Counted from the first letter of the stretch, positions 39,221 through 48,612 are shown. The stretch: 64,000 nucleotides of DNA from Micromonospora kangleipakensis (GCF_004217615.1 NZ_SHLD01000001.1:3782001-3846000), one strand, 5' to 3'. Made by a program: numbers and translations. The notes: a model not told the origin generated them from the letters alone.

Positions 39221-40357
39221 ATGTTCGGACAGACCACCACGACCACACCACCACCCACCGATCGGGGCCTGGAAGACCTCGACGCGGCGGCGCTGGCGTA
39301 CGCGGCACGGATCGAAGGCCTGCCGCCGGAGCGGCGGCAGGAGGCACGGGACGACCTGGTCCGCTTCGCGCTGCCCTTCGCCGGGCGATTGGCCCGCCGC
39401 TACCGGGGTCGCGGGGAACCGCTGGAGGACCTGGAGCAGGTGGCCCGCCTCGGCCTGGTCAACGCCGTCGACCGGTACGACCCCGAACGCGGGTCGTTCA
39501 CCGCGTACGCGGCCATCACCATCGTCGGTGAGATCAAACGGCACTTCCGGGACCGCACCTGGGGCGTGCACGTGCCCCGCCGGCTGCGCGACCTGATCCT
39601 GGAGGTGGGGCAGGCGACGGCGGCGCTGACCAGCGAGCTGTCCCGGGCGCCCACGGTCGCCGAGCTGTCCCAACGGCTGGAGACGCCGGAGGAGGAGATC
39701 CTCGCGGCGCTGGAGTCCGCCGCCGGCTACAGCCCGGCCTCGCTCAACGCCCCGGTCGGCGGGGAGAGCTCCGCCGAGTTCGGCGACCTGGTCGGCGAGT
39801 CGGACAACGCGTTGGAATCGGTGGACGACCGGGTGACCGTCAGCGGGCTGCTGCACCGGCTGCCCTGGCGGGAGCGGCGGATCCTCGCCATGCGCTTCTA
39901 CGGCAACCAGACCCAGGCGGAGATCGCGGCCCGGTTCGGCATCTCCCAGATGCACGTCTCCCGGCTGCTCTCCCGGGCGCTGACCTGGCTGCGCCAGGCG
40001 ATGCTCGCCGACGCCCCACCGCCGTGGCAGAACGGGGCCGCCGAGTCGGAGCCGGCGAAGACGCGGGTCTCGGTGCGGCAGAACGGCGACCGGGTGGTCG
40101 TCGAGGTCGGCGGCGACGTCGACCGGGACGGCGCGGACCAGCTGCGCCGGGCGATGCTGGAGGCGGTGACCGGGCAGCCCCGCGAGGTGGTGGTCGACCT
40201 GGTCGGCGCGGGCGGCGTCGACGCGGGCGGGATCGCCGCGCTGATGGCCGGCCGGGACGCGGCGGCCCGGACCGGGGTGCCGCTGCGGCTGACCCGGGTG
40301 CAGCCCGCGGTACGCCGTTCGCTCGCCGCCGCCGGCCTGCCGGCCGCCGGCGACTGA
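39221..40357 (+). CDS. SigB/SigF-type sigma factor fused to a C-terminal STAS domain
   Basis: 378 aa. Region 2 (~45-110) has L-E-D-L-E-Q-V-A-R-L-G-L and F-T-A-Y-A-A-I-T-I-V-G-E-I-K-R-H. Region 3 starts at V-P-R-R-L-R-D-L. Region 4 (~210-265) includes the HTH Q-A-E-I-A-A-R-F-G-I-S-Q-M-H-V-S-R. After a short linker, residues ~285-378 form a STAS domain (V-V-V-E-V-G-G-D-V-D-R, V-V-V-D-L-V-G-A-G). The usual acceptor D-S-x-G is replaced by D-A-G-G, so it cannot be phosphorylated there. GAGGGAGG-like purines precede the ATG. A hairpin at 40381-40409 ends the transcript. Confidence 0.9.
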   Translation: MFGQTTTTTPPPTDRGLEDLDAAALAYAARIEGLPPERRQEARDDLVRFALPFAGRLARRYRGRGEPLEDLEQVARLGLVNAVDRYDPERGSFTAYAAITIVGEIKRHFRDRTWGVHVPRRLRDLILEVGQATAALTSELSRAPTVAELSQRLETPEEEILAALESAAGYSPASLNAPVGGESSAEFGDLVGESDNALESVDDRVTVSGLLHRLPWRERRILAMRFYGNQTQAEIAARFGISQMHVSRLLSRALTWLRQAMLADAPPPWQNGAAESEPAKTRVSVRQNGDRVVVEVGGDVDRDGADQLRRAMLEAVTGQPREVVVDLVGAGGVDAGGIAALMAGRDAAARTGVPLRLTRVQPAVRRSLAAAGLPAAGD

Positions 40358-40380
40358 ACCTGGCCGGTACGGACGAGGAA

Positions 40381-40409
40381 GGGGGCCGGCGCTCGTGGCG
40401 CCGGCCCCC
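40381..40409. terminator. Bidirectional hairpin terminator between sigma and ctaD genes
   Basis: A perfect 12-bp stem (40381-40392 with 40398-40409) with loop TCGTG lies between convergent stop codons at 40357 and 40426. It is followed by CCGTTT on the plus strand. Confidence 0.8.
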
Positions 40410-40425
40410 TCCGTTTCGTGACCGC

Positions 40426-42432
40426 TCAGCGCTCGGGGTTGTCCTCATGGCCGTGCGGGTGCCGCCACCGCTCGCTCTCCGGTGGGCGGGGCTCCGCGCC
40501 CGGCTCGACCTCCTCCTCGGGCACGTCGTACTCCTCGAAGCTCGGCCGGCGGATCTCCTCCGGCTCCGGCACCACCACCGGCCGCGCTCCGGACTGCGGC
40601 GCGGGCTGGTACTCGACGGCCTGGCGGGCGCCGTGCGCCCCCTCGGCGGCCGGCGCCTCGGGGACGTGCGGCTCGAGATGCAGCTCCTCGGCGAAGTGCT
40701 GCGGCGGCTTCGTGGTGCGCTGCGGCAGGTCCCGGCCGAGGTTGGCGACGAGCTGGCCGTACTTGAGGTCGAAGGCGGGACGCTCGGAGCGGATCCGGGG
40801 CATCCGGTCGAAGTTGCGCAGCGGGGGCGGGCAGGTGGTGGCCCACTCCAGGGAGTTGCCGAAGCCCCACGGGTCGTCGACGGAGACCATCGTGCCGTAC
40901 CGCCAGGACTTCCAGACGTTGTAGATGAAGAACAGGGTGGACACGCCCAGGATGAACGACCCGATGCTGGAGATCGTGTTCAGGGTGGTGAAGCCGTCGG
41001 TGGGCAGATAGTCGGCGTACCGCCGGGGCATGCCCTCGTTGCCCAGCCAGTGCTGCACCAGGAAGGTCCCGTGGAAGCCGACGAACATGGTCCAGAAATG
41101 CGCCTTGCCCAGGGGTTCGTCGAGCATCCGTCCGGTCATCTTCGGGAACCAGAAGTAGACCCCGCCGAACGCGGCGAAGACGATCGTGCCGAAGAGCACG
41201 TAGTGGAAGTGCGCCACCACGAAGTAGGTGTCGGTGGTGTGGAAGTCCGCCGGCGGGCTGGCCAGCAGCACCCCGGTCAGGCCGCCGAGCAGGAAGGTGG
41301 TCAGGAAGCCGATGGCGAAGAGCATCGGCGTCTCGAAGGTGAGCTGCCCCTTCCACATGGTGCCGATCCAGTTGAAGAACTTCACCCCGGTCGGCACGGC
41401 GATGAGGTAGCTCAGGACGCTGAAGAACGGCAGCAGCACCTGGCCGGTGCCGAACATGTGGTGCGCCCAGACGCTCATCGACAGCACGGTGATCGCGATG
41501 GTGGCGAGCACTATACCGGTGTAGCCGAAGATCGGCTTGCGGGCGAAGACCGGGATGATCTCGGTGATGATGCCGAAGAACGGCAGCGCCAGGATGTACA
41601 CCTCGGGATGGCCGAAGAACCAGAACAGATGCTGCCAGAGCATCGGCCCGCCGGTGGTCGGGTCGAACACGTGTGAGTGCAGGATCCGGTCCGAGCCGAG
41701 CGCGAAGAGCGCGGCGGCCAGCAGCGGGAAGACCAGGATCACCAGGACGCTGGTGAGCAGCAGGTTCCAGGTGAAGACCGGCATCCGGAACATGGTCATC
41801 CCGGGGGCGCGCAGGGTGACGATCGTGGTGATCATGTTGACCGCGCCGAGGATCGTGCCGACGCCGGAGAGGGCCAGCCCGACGATCCACATGTTTCCGC
41901 CGACGCCCGGGCTGTGCTGGGACAGGCTCAACGGGGTGTACGCGAACCAGCCGAAGTCGGCCGCCCCACCGGGTGTGAAGAAGGACGCCATCACGATCCC
42001 GCCGCCGAACAGATAGAGCCAGTAGGCGAGGGCGTTCAGCCGGGGGAACGAGACGTCCGGCGCGCCGATCTGCAAGGGGACGATGTAGTTGCCGAAGGCG
42101 AAGACCATCGGGGTGGCGAAGAGCAGCAGCATGATCGTGCCGTGCATGGTGAACGCCTGGTTGTACTGCTCGGGGGAGAGGAACTGCATGCCCGGTTGGG
42201 CCAGCTCGGCCCGCAGCAGCAGCGCCAGCACCCCGCCGATCAGGAAGAAGCCGAACCCCGTCACCATGTAGAGCAGGCCGATCAGCTTGGCGTCGGTCGT
42301 ACCCAGCAGCTTGAGCAGCGAATTGCCTCTGATGGCGGTCCGGACCGGGCCGGGATAGCCGCCGAACCGGGCGGGCGCGAGGATCGCGGGCCCCCGGTCT
42401 CGTGCCGGCTCCGTGACTACCCGCTTCGGCAT
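40426..42432 (-). CDS. ctaD: Cytochrome c oxidase subunit I
   Basis: 668 aa with twelve membrane helices. It is the haem-copper catalytic subunit of the aa3 oxidase. Ligands are visible: F-T-M-H-G-T (haem a His), G-H-P-E-V-Y (CuB His with cross-linked Tyr), W-A-H-H-M-F (CuB His pair) and V-A-H-F-H-Y (haem a3/a His pair). After the last helix there is an unusual ~90-residue Pro/Glu-rich cytoplasmic tail ending in a His-containing stretch (R-H-P-H-G-H-E-D). No other oxidase subunit gene is nearby. The start has GTGAGAG upstream. Confidence 0.96.
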   Translation of the reverse strand: MPKRVVTEPARDRGPAILAPARFGGYPGPVRTAIRGNSLLKLLGTTDAKLIGLLYMVTGFGFFLIGGVLALLLRAELAQPGMQFLSPEQYNQAFTMHGTIMLLLFATPMVFAFGNYIVPLQIGAPDVSFPRLNALAYWLYLFGGGIVMASFFTPGGAADFGWFAYTPLSLSQHSPGVGGNMWIVGLALSGVGTILGAVNMITTIVTLRAPGMTMFRMPVFTWNLLLTSVLVILVFPLLAAALFALGSDRILHSHVFDPTTGGPMLWQHLFWFFGHPEVYILALPFFGIITEIIPVFARKPIFGYTGIVLATIAITVLSMSVWAHHMFGTGQVLLPFFSVLSYLIAVPTGVKFFNWIGTMWKGQLTFETPMLFAIGFLTTFLLGGLTGVLLASPPADFHTTDTYFVVAHFHYVLFGTIVFAAFGGVYFWFPKMTGRMLDEPLGKAHFWTMFVGFHGTFLVQHWLGNEGMPRRYADYLPTDGFTTLNTISSIGSFILGVSTLFFIYNVWKSWRYGTMVSVDDPWGFGNSLEWATTCPPPLRNFDRMPRIRSERPAFDLKYGQLVANLGRDLPQRTTKPPQHFAEELHLEPHVPEAPAAEGAHGARQAVEYQPAPQSGARPVVVPEPEEIRRPSFEEYDVPEEEVEPGAEPRPPESERWRHPHGHEDNPER

Positions 42433-42519
42433 ATCTCTCACCCCGTCGTGACGACAGAAAGGACGGGCACGCCTACCCGGCCCTCTGCCCATAAAACCAG
42501 GCGAGAGCGGAAAATTCGG

Positions 42520-43251
42520 TCAGTTCGCCGGTAGCATCGCCCAGACGACCTTGCCGTCACCCGTCGGCGCGCTGCCCCAGCGCTGGGTCAGCTCGCGGAC
42601 CAGCAGCAGCCCCCGGCCCCCCTCGGCCCGCAGGTCCTGCCCGGTCACGGCCCGGGCCGCGACCCGGCTGCCGTCCGTCACGGCCACCTGGAGGTACGGC
42701 CGCCGCAGGGTCACCGTCACCTGCATCGGCGTCCCCGCGTGCCGGACCACGTTCCCCACCAGCTCGGTCAGCACCAGCGAGGCCGGCCCGATCAGCTCGG
42801 GGATGTTCCACCGCCCGCAGGCGTCGGTGACCAGCTCCCGGGCCCGTCGGCAGGCGCCGGCGACCGGCTCCAGCCGGGCCCGCAGCCGCGGCGCCGCCGA
42901 CGCGCCGGCCAGCGCGGTGGCCTCCGCGCAGTCCGGCCGCACCGGCACCACCCGGCACGCGGTCGTCTCGGCGAGCCAGCCCGCCGCGTCCGGCGGCGGG
43001 GCGCAGAGCACCACCGGCACCGCGGGCCAGTCGGCGGCCTGGCGGGCGGCGGCGGCGAAGACGGAGAGCGCCAGCCGGTCGACCACGTCGACCTCGGCCA
43101 GGTCGACGACCAGGGCGTCCGGCTGGGCGGTGAGGCAGCGGTCCAGCACGGTGTGCACCGTCCGCATGGTCGCCAGGTCGAGCGCGCCCGCCAGCCGTAC
43201 GAGGGTGACCGGCGACTCGTCGCGGACCTCACAGCTGATCCGGGTCGGCAT
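42520..43251 (-). CDS. STAS-HATPase fusion (anti-sigma regulatory protein)
   Basis: 243 aa. Residues ~1-110 form a STAS domain (V-R-L-A-G-A-L-D-L, V-V-D-L-A-E-V-D-V-V-D-R) in which the acceptor serine is replaced by arginine. Residues ~120-243 are an RsbW/SpoIIAB-like ATPase with N-box E-L-V-G-N-V-V-R-H, and G2-type G-G-R-G-L-L-L-V. Kinase and antagonist halves in one chain suggest a self-contained or redirected partner-switching module. It lies 88 bases upstream of ctaD on the same strand; GAGGG precedes the ATG. Confidence 0.85.
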   Translation of the reverse strand: MPTRISCEVRDESPVTLVRLAGALDLATMRTVHTVLDRCLTAQPDALVVDLAEVDVVDRLALSVFAAAARQAADWPAVPVVLCAPPPDAAGWLAETTACRVVPVRPDCAEATALAGASAAPRLRARLEPVAGACRRARELVTDACGRWNIPELIGPASLVLTELVGNVVRHAGTPMQVTVTLRRPYLQVAVTDGSRVAARAVTGQDLRAEGGRGLLLVRELTQRWGSAPTGDGKVVWAMLPAN

Positions 43252-43339
43252 GAGGCCCTCGATTCCGTCTCGTCGCGAACCTGCGAACTACCCGTCACCC
43301 AGTCGGGTCAAACCGGACCAGCCGCCCAGCCGGTCCTGT

Positions 43340-43804
43340 TCAGCGGCGATTCGCGTCCCGCGTGGTGAGCAGGCCGAGGGCGATCATGCCGACCCCGAGG
43401 AAGAGGTGGAGCCAGTTGTCGGCCGCGTTCAACGGGATGAAGTTCGCGCCGCTGGACTGGTCGACCACCAGGCCGTAGAGCCAGAGCACCAGATAGATGG
43501 CGCCGCCGCCGATCAGGTACGTCCGGGCGCCGGAGACCGTCCGGGACAGCGCCAGGCCGGCGACGCCGAAGAGCAGGTGCACGATGTTGTGCAGCACCGA
43601 GACCTGGAACAGGCCGAACAGCTTCGCGTCCGACTCGTGGCCGGCGAAGTACAGGTCGTCGAAGTTGCTGGTGATCCCCGGTATGAAGCCGAGCACGCCG
43701 ATGATCAGGAAGATCACGCCGACCGTGGCCGCGGCCCGCCGGACGGGGGCGCGGCCGTCGGCGGGGTTGCGTCGGCCCCGGGAGTGGGCCATCGAGTTGA
43801 CCAC
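43340..43804 (-). CDS. DUF4383 membrane protein
   Basis: 154 aa with four hydrophobic helices (about 27-47, 67-87, 97-113 and 132-147). F-Q-V-S-V-L-H-N-I-V-H-L-L-F-G and N-W-L-H-L-F-L-G are the family's His-containing repeats. Start GTG 43804 has GAGGAG six bases upstream, which decides it over ATG 43792. The function is unknown. Confidence 0.9.
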   Translation of the reverse strand: MVNSMAHSRGRRNPADGRAPVRRAAATVGVIFLIIGVLGFIPGITSNFDDLYFAGHESDAKLFGLFQVSVLHNIVHLLFGVAGLALSRTVSGARTYLIGGGAIYLVLWLYGLVVDQSSGANFIPLNAADNWLHLFLGVGMIALGLLTTRDANRR

Positions 43805-43911
43805 GATGTCTCCTCACCTGGAACGGACGGCGGGGTTCCCGTTCCGGCGGGCGGCAAACGCCGGCCCGGCCACCGTGGGGGCGGCCGGGCCGGTGCGGGC
43901 GCTCAGGGCGC

Positions 43912-45066
43912 TCAGGCGGGCAGCAGGGGGCGGGCGGCCAGCTGGCGGACCCGCTCGTACAGCTCGACGTACCGCTGCGCCATCACCGCCGGGGTGAACC
44001 GGGCGACGGCCTCGCGCCGGCACTCGTCCGGGTCCAGCAGACCGGCGGCCAGCACCAGCTCGCCCAGCTCCTCCTCGTCGGTGGTGAGCAGTCCGGTGCG
44101 CCCGTGCTCGATCAGCTCGGGCAGGCAGCCACGCGCCGTGGAGACCACCGGCGTACCCAGGGCGAGGGACTCGACCACGGCGGTGCCGCCGGGCTCCTCC
44201 CAGCGCAGCGGGAAGAGCGAGGCGCGGGCGCCGGCGAGCAGGTCGTCGCGCTCCTGGCCGGCGACCGTGCCCACCCAGCGGACCAGGTCGCCGTCGACGT
44301 GCGGGGCGACGTGGTCGTAGAAGAACCGCACGTCCGGGTTCTGCCGGGCCTCGTCGCCGGCCGCGGCCAGGTCCTCCGGCCGGTGGTACGGCCCGACCGG
44401 GCCGGCCAGCACCAGCGGGAAGCCCACCTGCTGGGCCAGCCGGGCGCCCAGGTCCTGGCCCTTGCCCGGGTTGATCCGGCCCAGAATGATCAGGTAGTCG
44501 CCCTTGTCCGCCTGGGGGCGGCGGTCCGCGTCGACGGCGAGCGGGGTGGACAGGTACACGTGCCCCACCGAGTGGTCGCGCAGCGCCTGCGGGGCGCGGG
44601 CCAGCTGCGAGGCGGAGACGCCGTTGACCCGGACCCGGTCGCCGCCGTCGAGGTTGCCGTAGAGCTCCGGGTGCTTGGCCAGGTCCCAGTGCAGGGTGTG
44701 CAGCGCCGGCGGGGCGTCCGGGCCCATCGCGGCCATGGTGGCCAGCCCGACCGCCTCCACGTGGTCGTGCACCAGGTCGATGTCGTCGCGGGTGTGCAGC
44801 GCACGCACCACCCCGCTCAGGTGCGCCTGGGCGACCCCGCAGACCTGGTTGTACGGCCGCTGCAGGGCGTGGAACTGGCCGTCCGGGAAGACCGAGATCT
44901 TCTCGTCGACCGGCAGGGTGCTGGTCTCCACCGAGGCCAGCACGATCCGGACGCCGAGCCGGCGCAGCTCGGGCACCAGGGTCGCCACCACGTTCTCGAT
45001 CCCGCCGTAGCCGGGGGGCGGCACGGACAACCAGGGACCGGCGTTCATCAGGACGGTGAGACTCAT
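43912..45066 (-). CDS. GT4 glycosyltransferase
   Basis: 384 aa, GT-B fold. The N-terminal donor loop is P-P-P-G-Y-G-G-I-E, followed by L-V-H-D-H-V. The C-terminal nucleotide-sugar domain has I-L-G-R-I-N-P-G-K-G (family G-R-x-x-x-x-K-G), F-P-L-R-W-E-E-P-G-G-T-A-V-V-E-S (E-x7-E region) and V-V-S-T-A-R-G. It is most like actinobacterial 'glycosyltransferase family 4' proteins of unknown acceptor. It lies downstream of a GpgS-like gene on the same strand, so the two may build one product. Confidence 0.88.
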   Translation of the reverse strand: MSLTVLMNAGPWLSVPPPGYGGIENVVATLVPELRRLGVRIVLASVETSTLPVDEKISVFPDGQFHALQRPYNQVCGVAQAHLSGVVRALHTRDDIDLVHDHVEAVGLATMAAMGPDAPPALHTLHWDLAKHPELYGNLDGGDRVRVNGVSASQLARAPQALRDHSVGHVYLSTPLAVDADRRPQADKGDYLIILGRINPGKGQDLGARLAQQVGFPLVLAGPVGPYHRPEDLAAAGDEARQNPDVRFFYDHVAPHVDGDLVRWVGTVAGQERDDLLAGARASLFPLRWEEPGGTAVVESLALGTPVVSTARGCLPELIEHGRTGLLTTDEEELGELVLAAGLLDPDECRREAVARFTPAVMAQRYVELYERVRQLAARPLLPA

Positions 45067-45196
45067 CGTGTCGGGTTCCTTCCCTCGGCGGCGCCCCCGT
45101 CGGCCCTCCGCGTGCCAGCGACCGGCCCCGCGGGCCGGCCGTCACCGCTGCGCGCCGGTCGCCCGGACCGGCCGTCGCCACCGTCGCCCGGGGGCC

Positions 45197-46216
45197 TCAC
45201 GCCGCCACCCGCCGCCGCGGCACCCGGTGCCGCAGCTGCGCCAGCGGCGGGCGCTCCTCGATCGAGACGTCGCTGACCACGATCTCGCGGTCCAGGTTGG
45301 GCAGCGCGTCCGAGCCGCCCCGCCGGAACTGGGTGAGCAGGGCGGCCGGCGTGGTGTTGGGGCTGGCCCAGCCCCGACGCTGCAGGCGGGACCAGGCGGT
45401 CAGCATGATCTGGGCGGACATCCGGCCCAGCGCCGCGGTGTCCTGGTGACGGTGCTTGCGCTCACCCAGGTCCACCTGGGCCAGCGCGTCGAGGCCGACC
45501 AGCTCCAGCAGGTCGATCAGCATCGCCGTCTCCACGCCGTAGCCGGAGACGAACGGCACCTGCTCCAGCACCTCCCGGCGGCCCGCGTACTCGCCGGCGA
45601 GGGGTTGCACGAAGCCGGCCAGCTCCGGCCAGAAGAGGTTGAGCAGCGGCCGGGCCATCAGCTCGGTCACCCGGCCACCGCCGTCGGCCTCGACGCTGGT
45701 CGCGCCGACCAGCGGCCGGTGGTAGAAGCCCTTGACGAAGTCGACCGACGGGTCGGTCAGCAGCGGGCCGATCAGTCCGGTGACGAAGTGCGGCCGGAAC
45801 TCGCGCAGGTCGGCGTCGACGAAGGCGACCACGTCACCCTCGGCGGCGGCCAGGCCGGCCCAGAGCGCGTCGCCCTTGCCGCTCAGCTGGGGCAGCCCCC
45901 GGGTCATCGCGTCCTGGCTGACCACCTCGGCCCCGGCGGCGCGGGCCACCTGGGCGGTCCGGTCGGTCGACCGGGAGTCGACCACGATCAGCTCGTCGAC
46001 GAGGGGGAGCCGGTCCATCAGGTGCTCGCGGATCGTCGACACGATCGCGCCGACGGTGACCTCCTCGTTACGGGCGGGCAGCACCACGCTGACCCGGCGG
46101 TCACCCTTGGCGCGCAGCAGACGCCGTGCCGGCCAGTCGTTGGCCGACGTGGTCCGATAGGTGGCCCAGGCCTCCACCACCGGTGAGACGATCGATTCTG
46201 TATCCCGCACAGGCAC
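45197..46216 (-). CDS. GT2 glycosyltransferase, glucosyl-3-phosphoglycerate synthase-like
   Basis: 339 aa. GT-A features are V-V-L-P-A-R-N-E-E, V-D-S-R-S-T-D-R-T, G-K-G-D-A-L-W, the metal-binding F-V-D-A-D-L, and G-Y-G-V-E-T-A-M-L-I-D with the V-D-L-G-E-R-K-H-R-H-Q segment of GpgS/MpgS enzymes. GpgS makes glucosyl-3-phosphoglycerate, the precursor of glucosylglycerate, a compatible solute and glycan primer. No phosphatase gene (GpgP) is adjacent. GTG 46216 is used; a second in-frame GTG lies six bases later. Confidence 0.8.
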   Translation of the reverse strand: MPVRDTESIVSPVVEAWATYRTTSANDWPARRLLRAKGDRRVSVVLPARNEEVTVGAIVSTIREHLMDRLPLVDELIVVDSRSTDRTAQVARAAGAEVVSQDAMTRGLPQLSGKGDALWAGLAAAEGDVVAFVDADLREFRPHFVTGLIGPLLTDPSVDFVKGFYHRPLVGATSVEADGGGRVTELMARPLLNLFWPELAGFVQPLAGEYAGRREVLEQVPFVSGYGVETAMLIDLLELVGLDALAQVDLGERKHRHQDTAALGRMSAQIMLTAWSRLQRRGWASPNTTPAALLTQFRRGGSDALPNLDREIVVSDVSIEERPPLAQLRHRVPRRRVAA

Positions 46217-46428
46217 ACCCCCAGGTCGTGGCGGAAACGCGGGAAGAGGTTTTCCCAGTACCGACCCCGCGCTAACCGGATCATGCCTACCAGCTTGATC
46301 ACGGACCGGGCACCGGCCGGTTCCCGGCGGATGAACGTCTGATTGCGCCGCCCGTCGGGTTTGGTGGGGTGCCGGCAGGGGGAGAGCTGTCCGGGTAGTC
46401 GTGGAACCGTGGCGAGAGGGTCTGTGGA

Positions 46429-47460
46429 ATGCGCGCGTGCCGGGTGGGACTGGTAGGGGCCGGCGGGGTGGCGCAACGCCACGCCCGGGTGTTGACCGGC
46501 TTCGAGGACGTGGAGCTGCTCGGGGTGACCGACGTGGCCCGGGACGCGGCGGAGGCGCTGGCCGGGACGCACGGCGCCCGTGCCTTCGCCGATGTGGACG
46601 AGCTGCTCGCCGCCGGCCCGGACGCCGTGTACGTCTGCGTGCCGCCGTTCGCGCACGGGCCGGTCGAGGAGGCGGTGATCGCCGCCGGCGTGCCGATGTT
46701 CGTGGAGAAGCCGGTCGCGGTGGACCTGGAGACCGCGGAGCGGGTCGCCGCCCTGGTGGAGCGGCGGCAGCTGCTGACCGCGGTCGGCCATCACTGGCGT
46801 TACCTGCACGTGGTCGAGCAGGCCAGGGAGCTGCTCGCCGACCGTCCGGTGCGGATGGTCAACGGCGCCTGGCTGGACAAGGTGCCGCCGGTGGCCTGGT
46901 GGGCCCGGCGGGACCGCTCCGGCGGCCCGGTGGTCGAGCAGGCCGCGCACGTGCTCGACCTGATCCGCGCGCTGGTCGGCGAGGCCACCGAGGTGACCGC
47001 GTACGGCGACGGCACCCCGCCGCCGGTCGACGGCGCCGACATCGACTCGGTCACCGCGGCGACGCTGCGCTTCGAGAGCGGCGCGGTCGGCACGCTCGCC
47101 GCGGCATGCGTGATGACCTGGAAGCACCGGGCCGGCCTGGAGATCCTCGCCGACGGGCTGGCGCTGTCGCTGGCCGAGGACGGCCTGACCATCTGCGACG
47201 CGGACGGCGAGCGGCACCTGCCCGCCGACCCGGAGGGCGCCCGGACGGCCGTCGACCGGGCCTTCGTCGACGCCGTACGGGGGATCGGCGACGACGTCCG
47301 TGTCCCGTACGCGGAGGCCCTGCGCACCCATCGGCTGGCCCTCGCGGTGGCCGAGTCCGCGCGGACCGGGCGCAGCGTCTCGTTGCCCACCGGGCCGGCC
47401 GCGCGGCCGCGGACGGCCGTGGTGGACGCCGCGCCGGCGGGGGTGACCGTCGATGCGTGA
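46429..47460 (+). CDS. Gfo/Idh/MocA family oxidoreductase
   Basis: 343 aa. The N-terminal Rossmann fold has V-G-L-V-G-A-G-G-V-A-Q-R-H. The family motif E-K-P-V-A-V appears in F-V-E-K-P-V-A-V, followed by G-H-H-W-R-Y. It probably oxidises or reduces a sugar or cyclitol with NAD(P). It overlaps the next dehydrogenase gene by eight bases, so the two are co-translated. It is divergent from the GpgS-like gene, with a 212-bp gap. Confidence 0.9.
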   Translation: MRACRVGLVGAGGVAQRHARVLTGFEDVELLGVTDVARDAAEALAGTHGARAFADVDELLAAGPDAVYVCVPPFAHGPVEEAVIAAGVPMFVEKPVAVDLETAERVAALVERRQLLTAVGHHWRYLHVVEQARELLADRPVRMVNGAWLDKVPPVAWWARRDRSGGPVVEQAAHVLDLIRALVGEATEVTAYGDGTPPPVDGADIDSVTAATLRFESGAVGTLAAACVMTWKHRAGLEILADGLALSLAEDGLTICDADGERHLPADPEGARTAVDRAFVDAVRGIGDDVRVPYAEALRTHRLALAVAESARTGRSVSLPTGPAARPRTAVVDAAPAGVTVDA

Positions 47461-48541
47461 CAAGGTCGTGGTGGTCAGCGGCCCCGGGCGGGTGGAGCTG
47501 GTCGAGCAGGACGCCGCCGAGCTGCGGGACGGCACGTTCCGGGTGGAGACGCTCTACAGCGGCGTCTCCGCCGGCACCGAACTGAGCTACGTCAAGGGCA
47601 CCAACCCCTACCTCAACGTCACCTGGAACGCCGACCTTGGCCTGTTCCAGCCGGGGGAGGCGACCGCCCCGTACCCGGTGGACCGGCTCGGCTACATGCA
47701 GGTCGGCCGGGTGGTGGAGAGCCGTACCCCGGCGATCCGGGTCGGGACCGTCGGCGCGATGACCTACGGGCACCGCACCGGGTACGTCGCCGACCCGGTC
47801 GCCGAACGCTTCGTGCCGCTGCCGGAGGACCTCGACCCGGTGCTCGGCGTCTACGTCGCGCACATGGGTCCGATCTGCGCCAACGGCCTGCTGCACGCCG
47901 CGGCCGACCTGTGCGGCACCGACGTCCGCTCGCTCGGCGACGGCGTGCGCGGCCGCCGGGTCGCGGTCGTCGGCAGCGGCGTCGTCGCGCTGCTCACCGC
48001 GCTGCTCGCCCGGCGGCACGGGGCCGCCTCGGTGGTGGTGCTGGACCCGACCCCGCAGCGGCGGGAGGTGGCCGAGGCGCTGGGCCTGGAGACCCTCGAC
48101 CCGGACGCCGACGACCCGGCGGTGGTGCTGAAGACCCGGTGGAACCACGCCGCCGGCGACCGCGGCGCCGACGTGGTGTTCCAGTGCCGGGGCCAGGCCT
48201 GGGCGCTGCACCTCGCGCTGCGCCTGCTGCGCCCCCAGGGAACGGTCATCGACCTGGCCTTCTACCAGGCCGGCGCGGACGAGGTCCGGTTAGGCGAGGA
48301 GTTCCACCACAACGGCCTCTCGCTGCGCTGCGCCCAGATCGGGCGGGTGCCGCGCGGGCTCGCCCCCATCTGGGACCGGGAGCGGCTCTCCGCGGAGACC
48401 ATCGAGCTGCTCCGGCAGTACGGCGACGTGATCCGCAAGCATCTGGTCTCGGCGGTGGTGCCGTTCGAGGAGGCGCCGGCGCTGCTGACCGACCTGGCCG
48501 AGCGGCGCCGGTCGGAGCTCCAGGTCGTGCTCACGCCCTGA
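47453..48541 (+). CDS. MDR-superfamily dehydrogenase lacking zinc ligands
   Basis: 362 aa. A GroES-like N-terminus (G-V-S-A-G-T-E) and a Rossmann domain with V-A-V-V-G-S-G-V-V-A-L-L mark an alcohol-dehydrogenase-type MDR protein (threonine dehydrogenase/BchC-like). The catalytic-zinc cysteine is replaced by serine, and the four-cysteine structural zinc lobe is absent. It therefore probably acts as a reductase on a carbonyl or sugar intermediate together with the Gfo/Idh protein. The substrate is unknown. Confidence 0.85.
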   Translation: MRDKVVVVSGPGRVELVEQDAAELRDGTFRVETLYSGVSAGTELSYVKGTNPYLNVTWNADLGLFQPGEATAPYPVDRLGYMQVGRVVESRTPAIRVGTVGAMTYGHRTGYVADPVAERFVPLPEDLDPVLGVYVAHMGPICANGLLHAAADLCGTDVRSLGDGVRGRRVAVVGSGVVALLTALLARRHGAASVVVLDPTPQRREVAEALGLETLDPDADDPAVVLKTRWNHAAGDRGADVVFQCRGQAWALHLALRLLRPQGTVIDLAFYQAGADEVRLGEEFHHNGLSLRCAQIGRVPRGLAPIWDRERLSAETIELLRQYGDVIRKHLVSAVVPFEEAPALLTDLAERRRSELQVVLTP

Positions 48542-48606
48542 GCCGGCCGTTCACCGGGTTCGCCGGCGGCCGTCGGCCACCGCCCGGGCGGGATGACCGG
48601 GCCGGC

Positions 48607-48612
48607 TACCGT
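48607..48612 (+). promoter_or_regulatory. -10 box (TACCGT) of leaderless ABC exporter gene
   Basis: TACCGT lies six bases before ATG 48619 and there is no Shine-Dalgarno. Confidence 0.45.
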
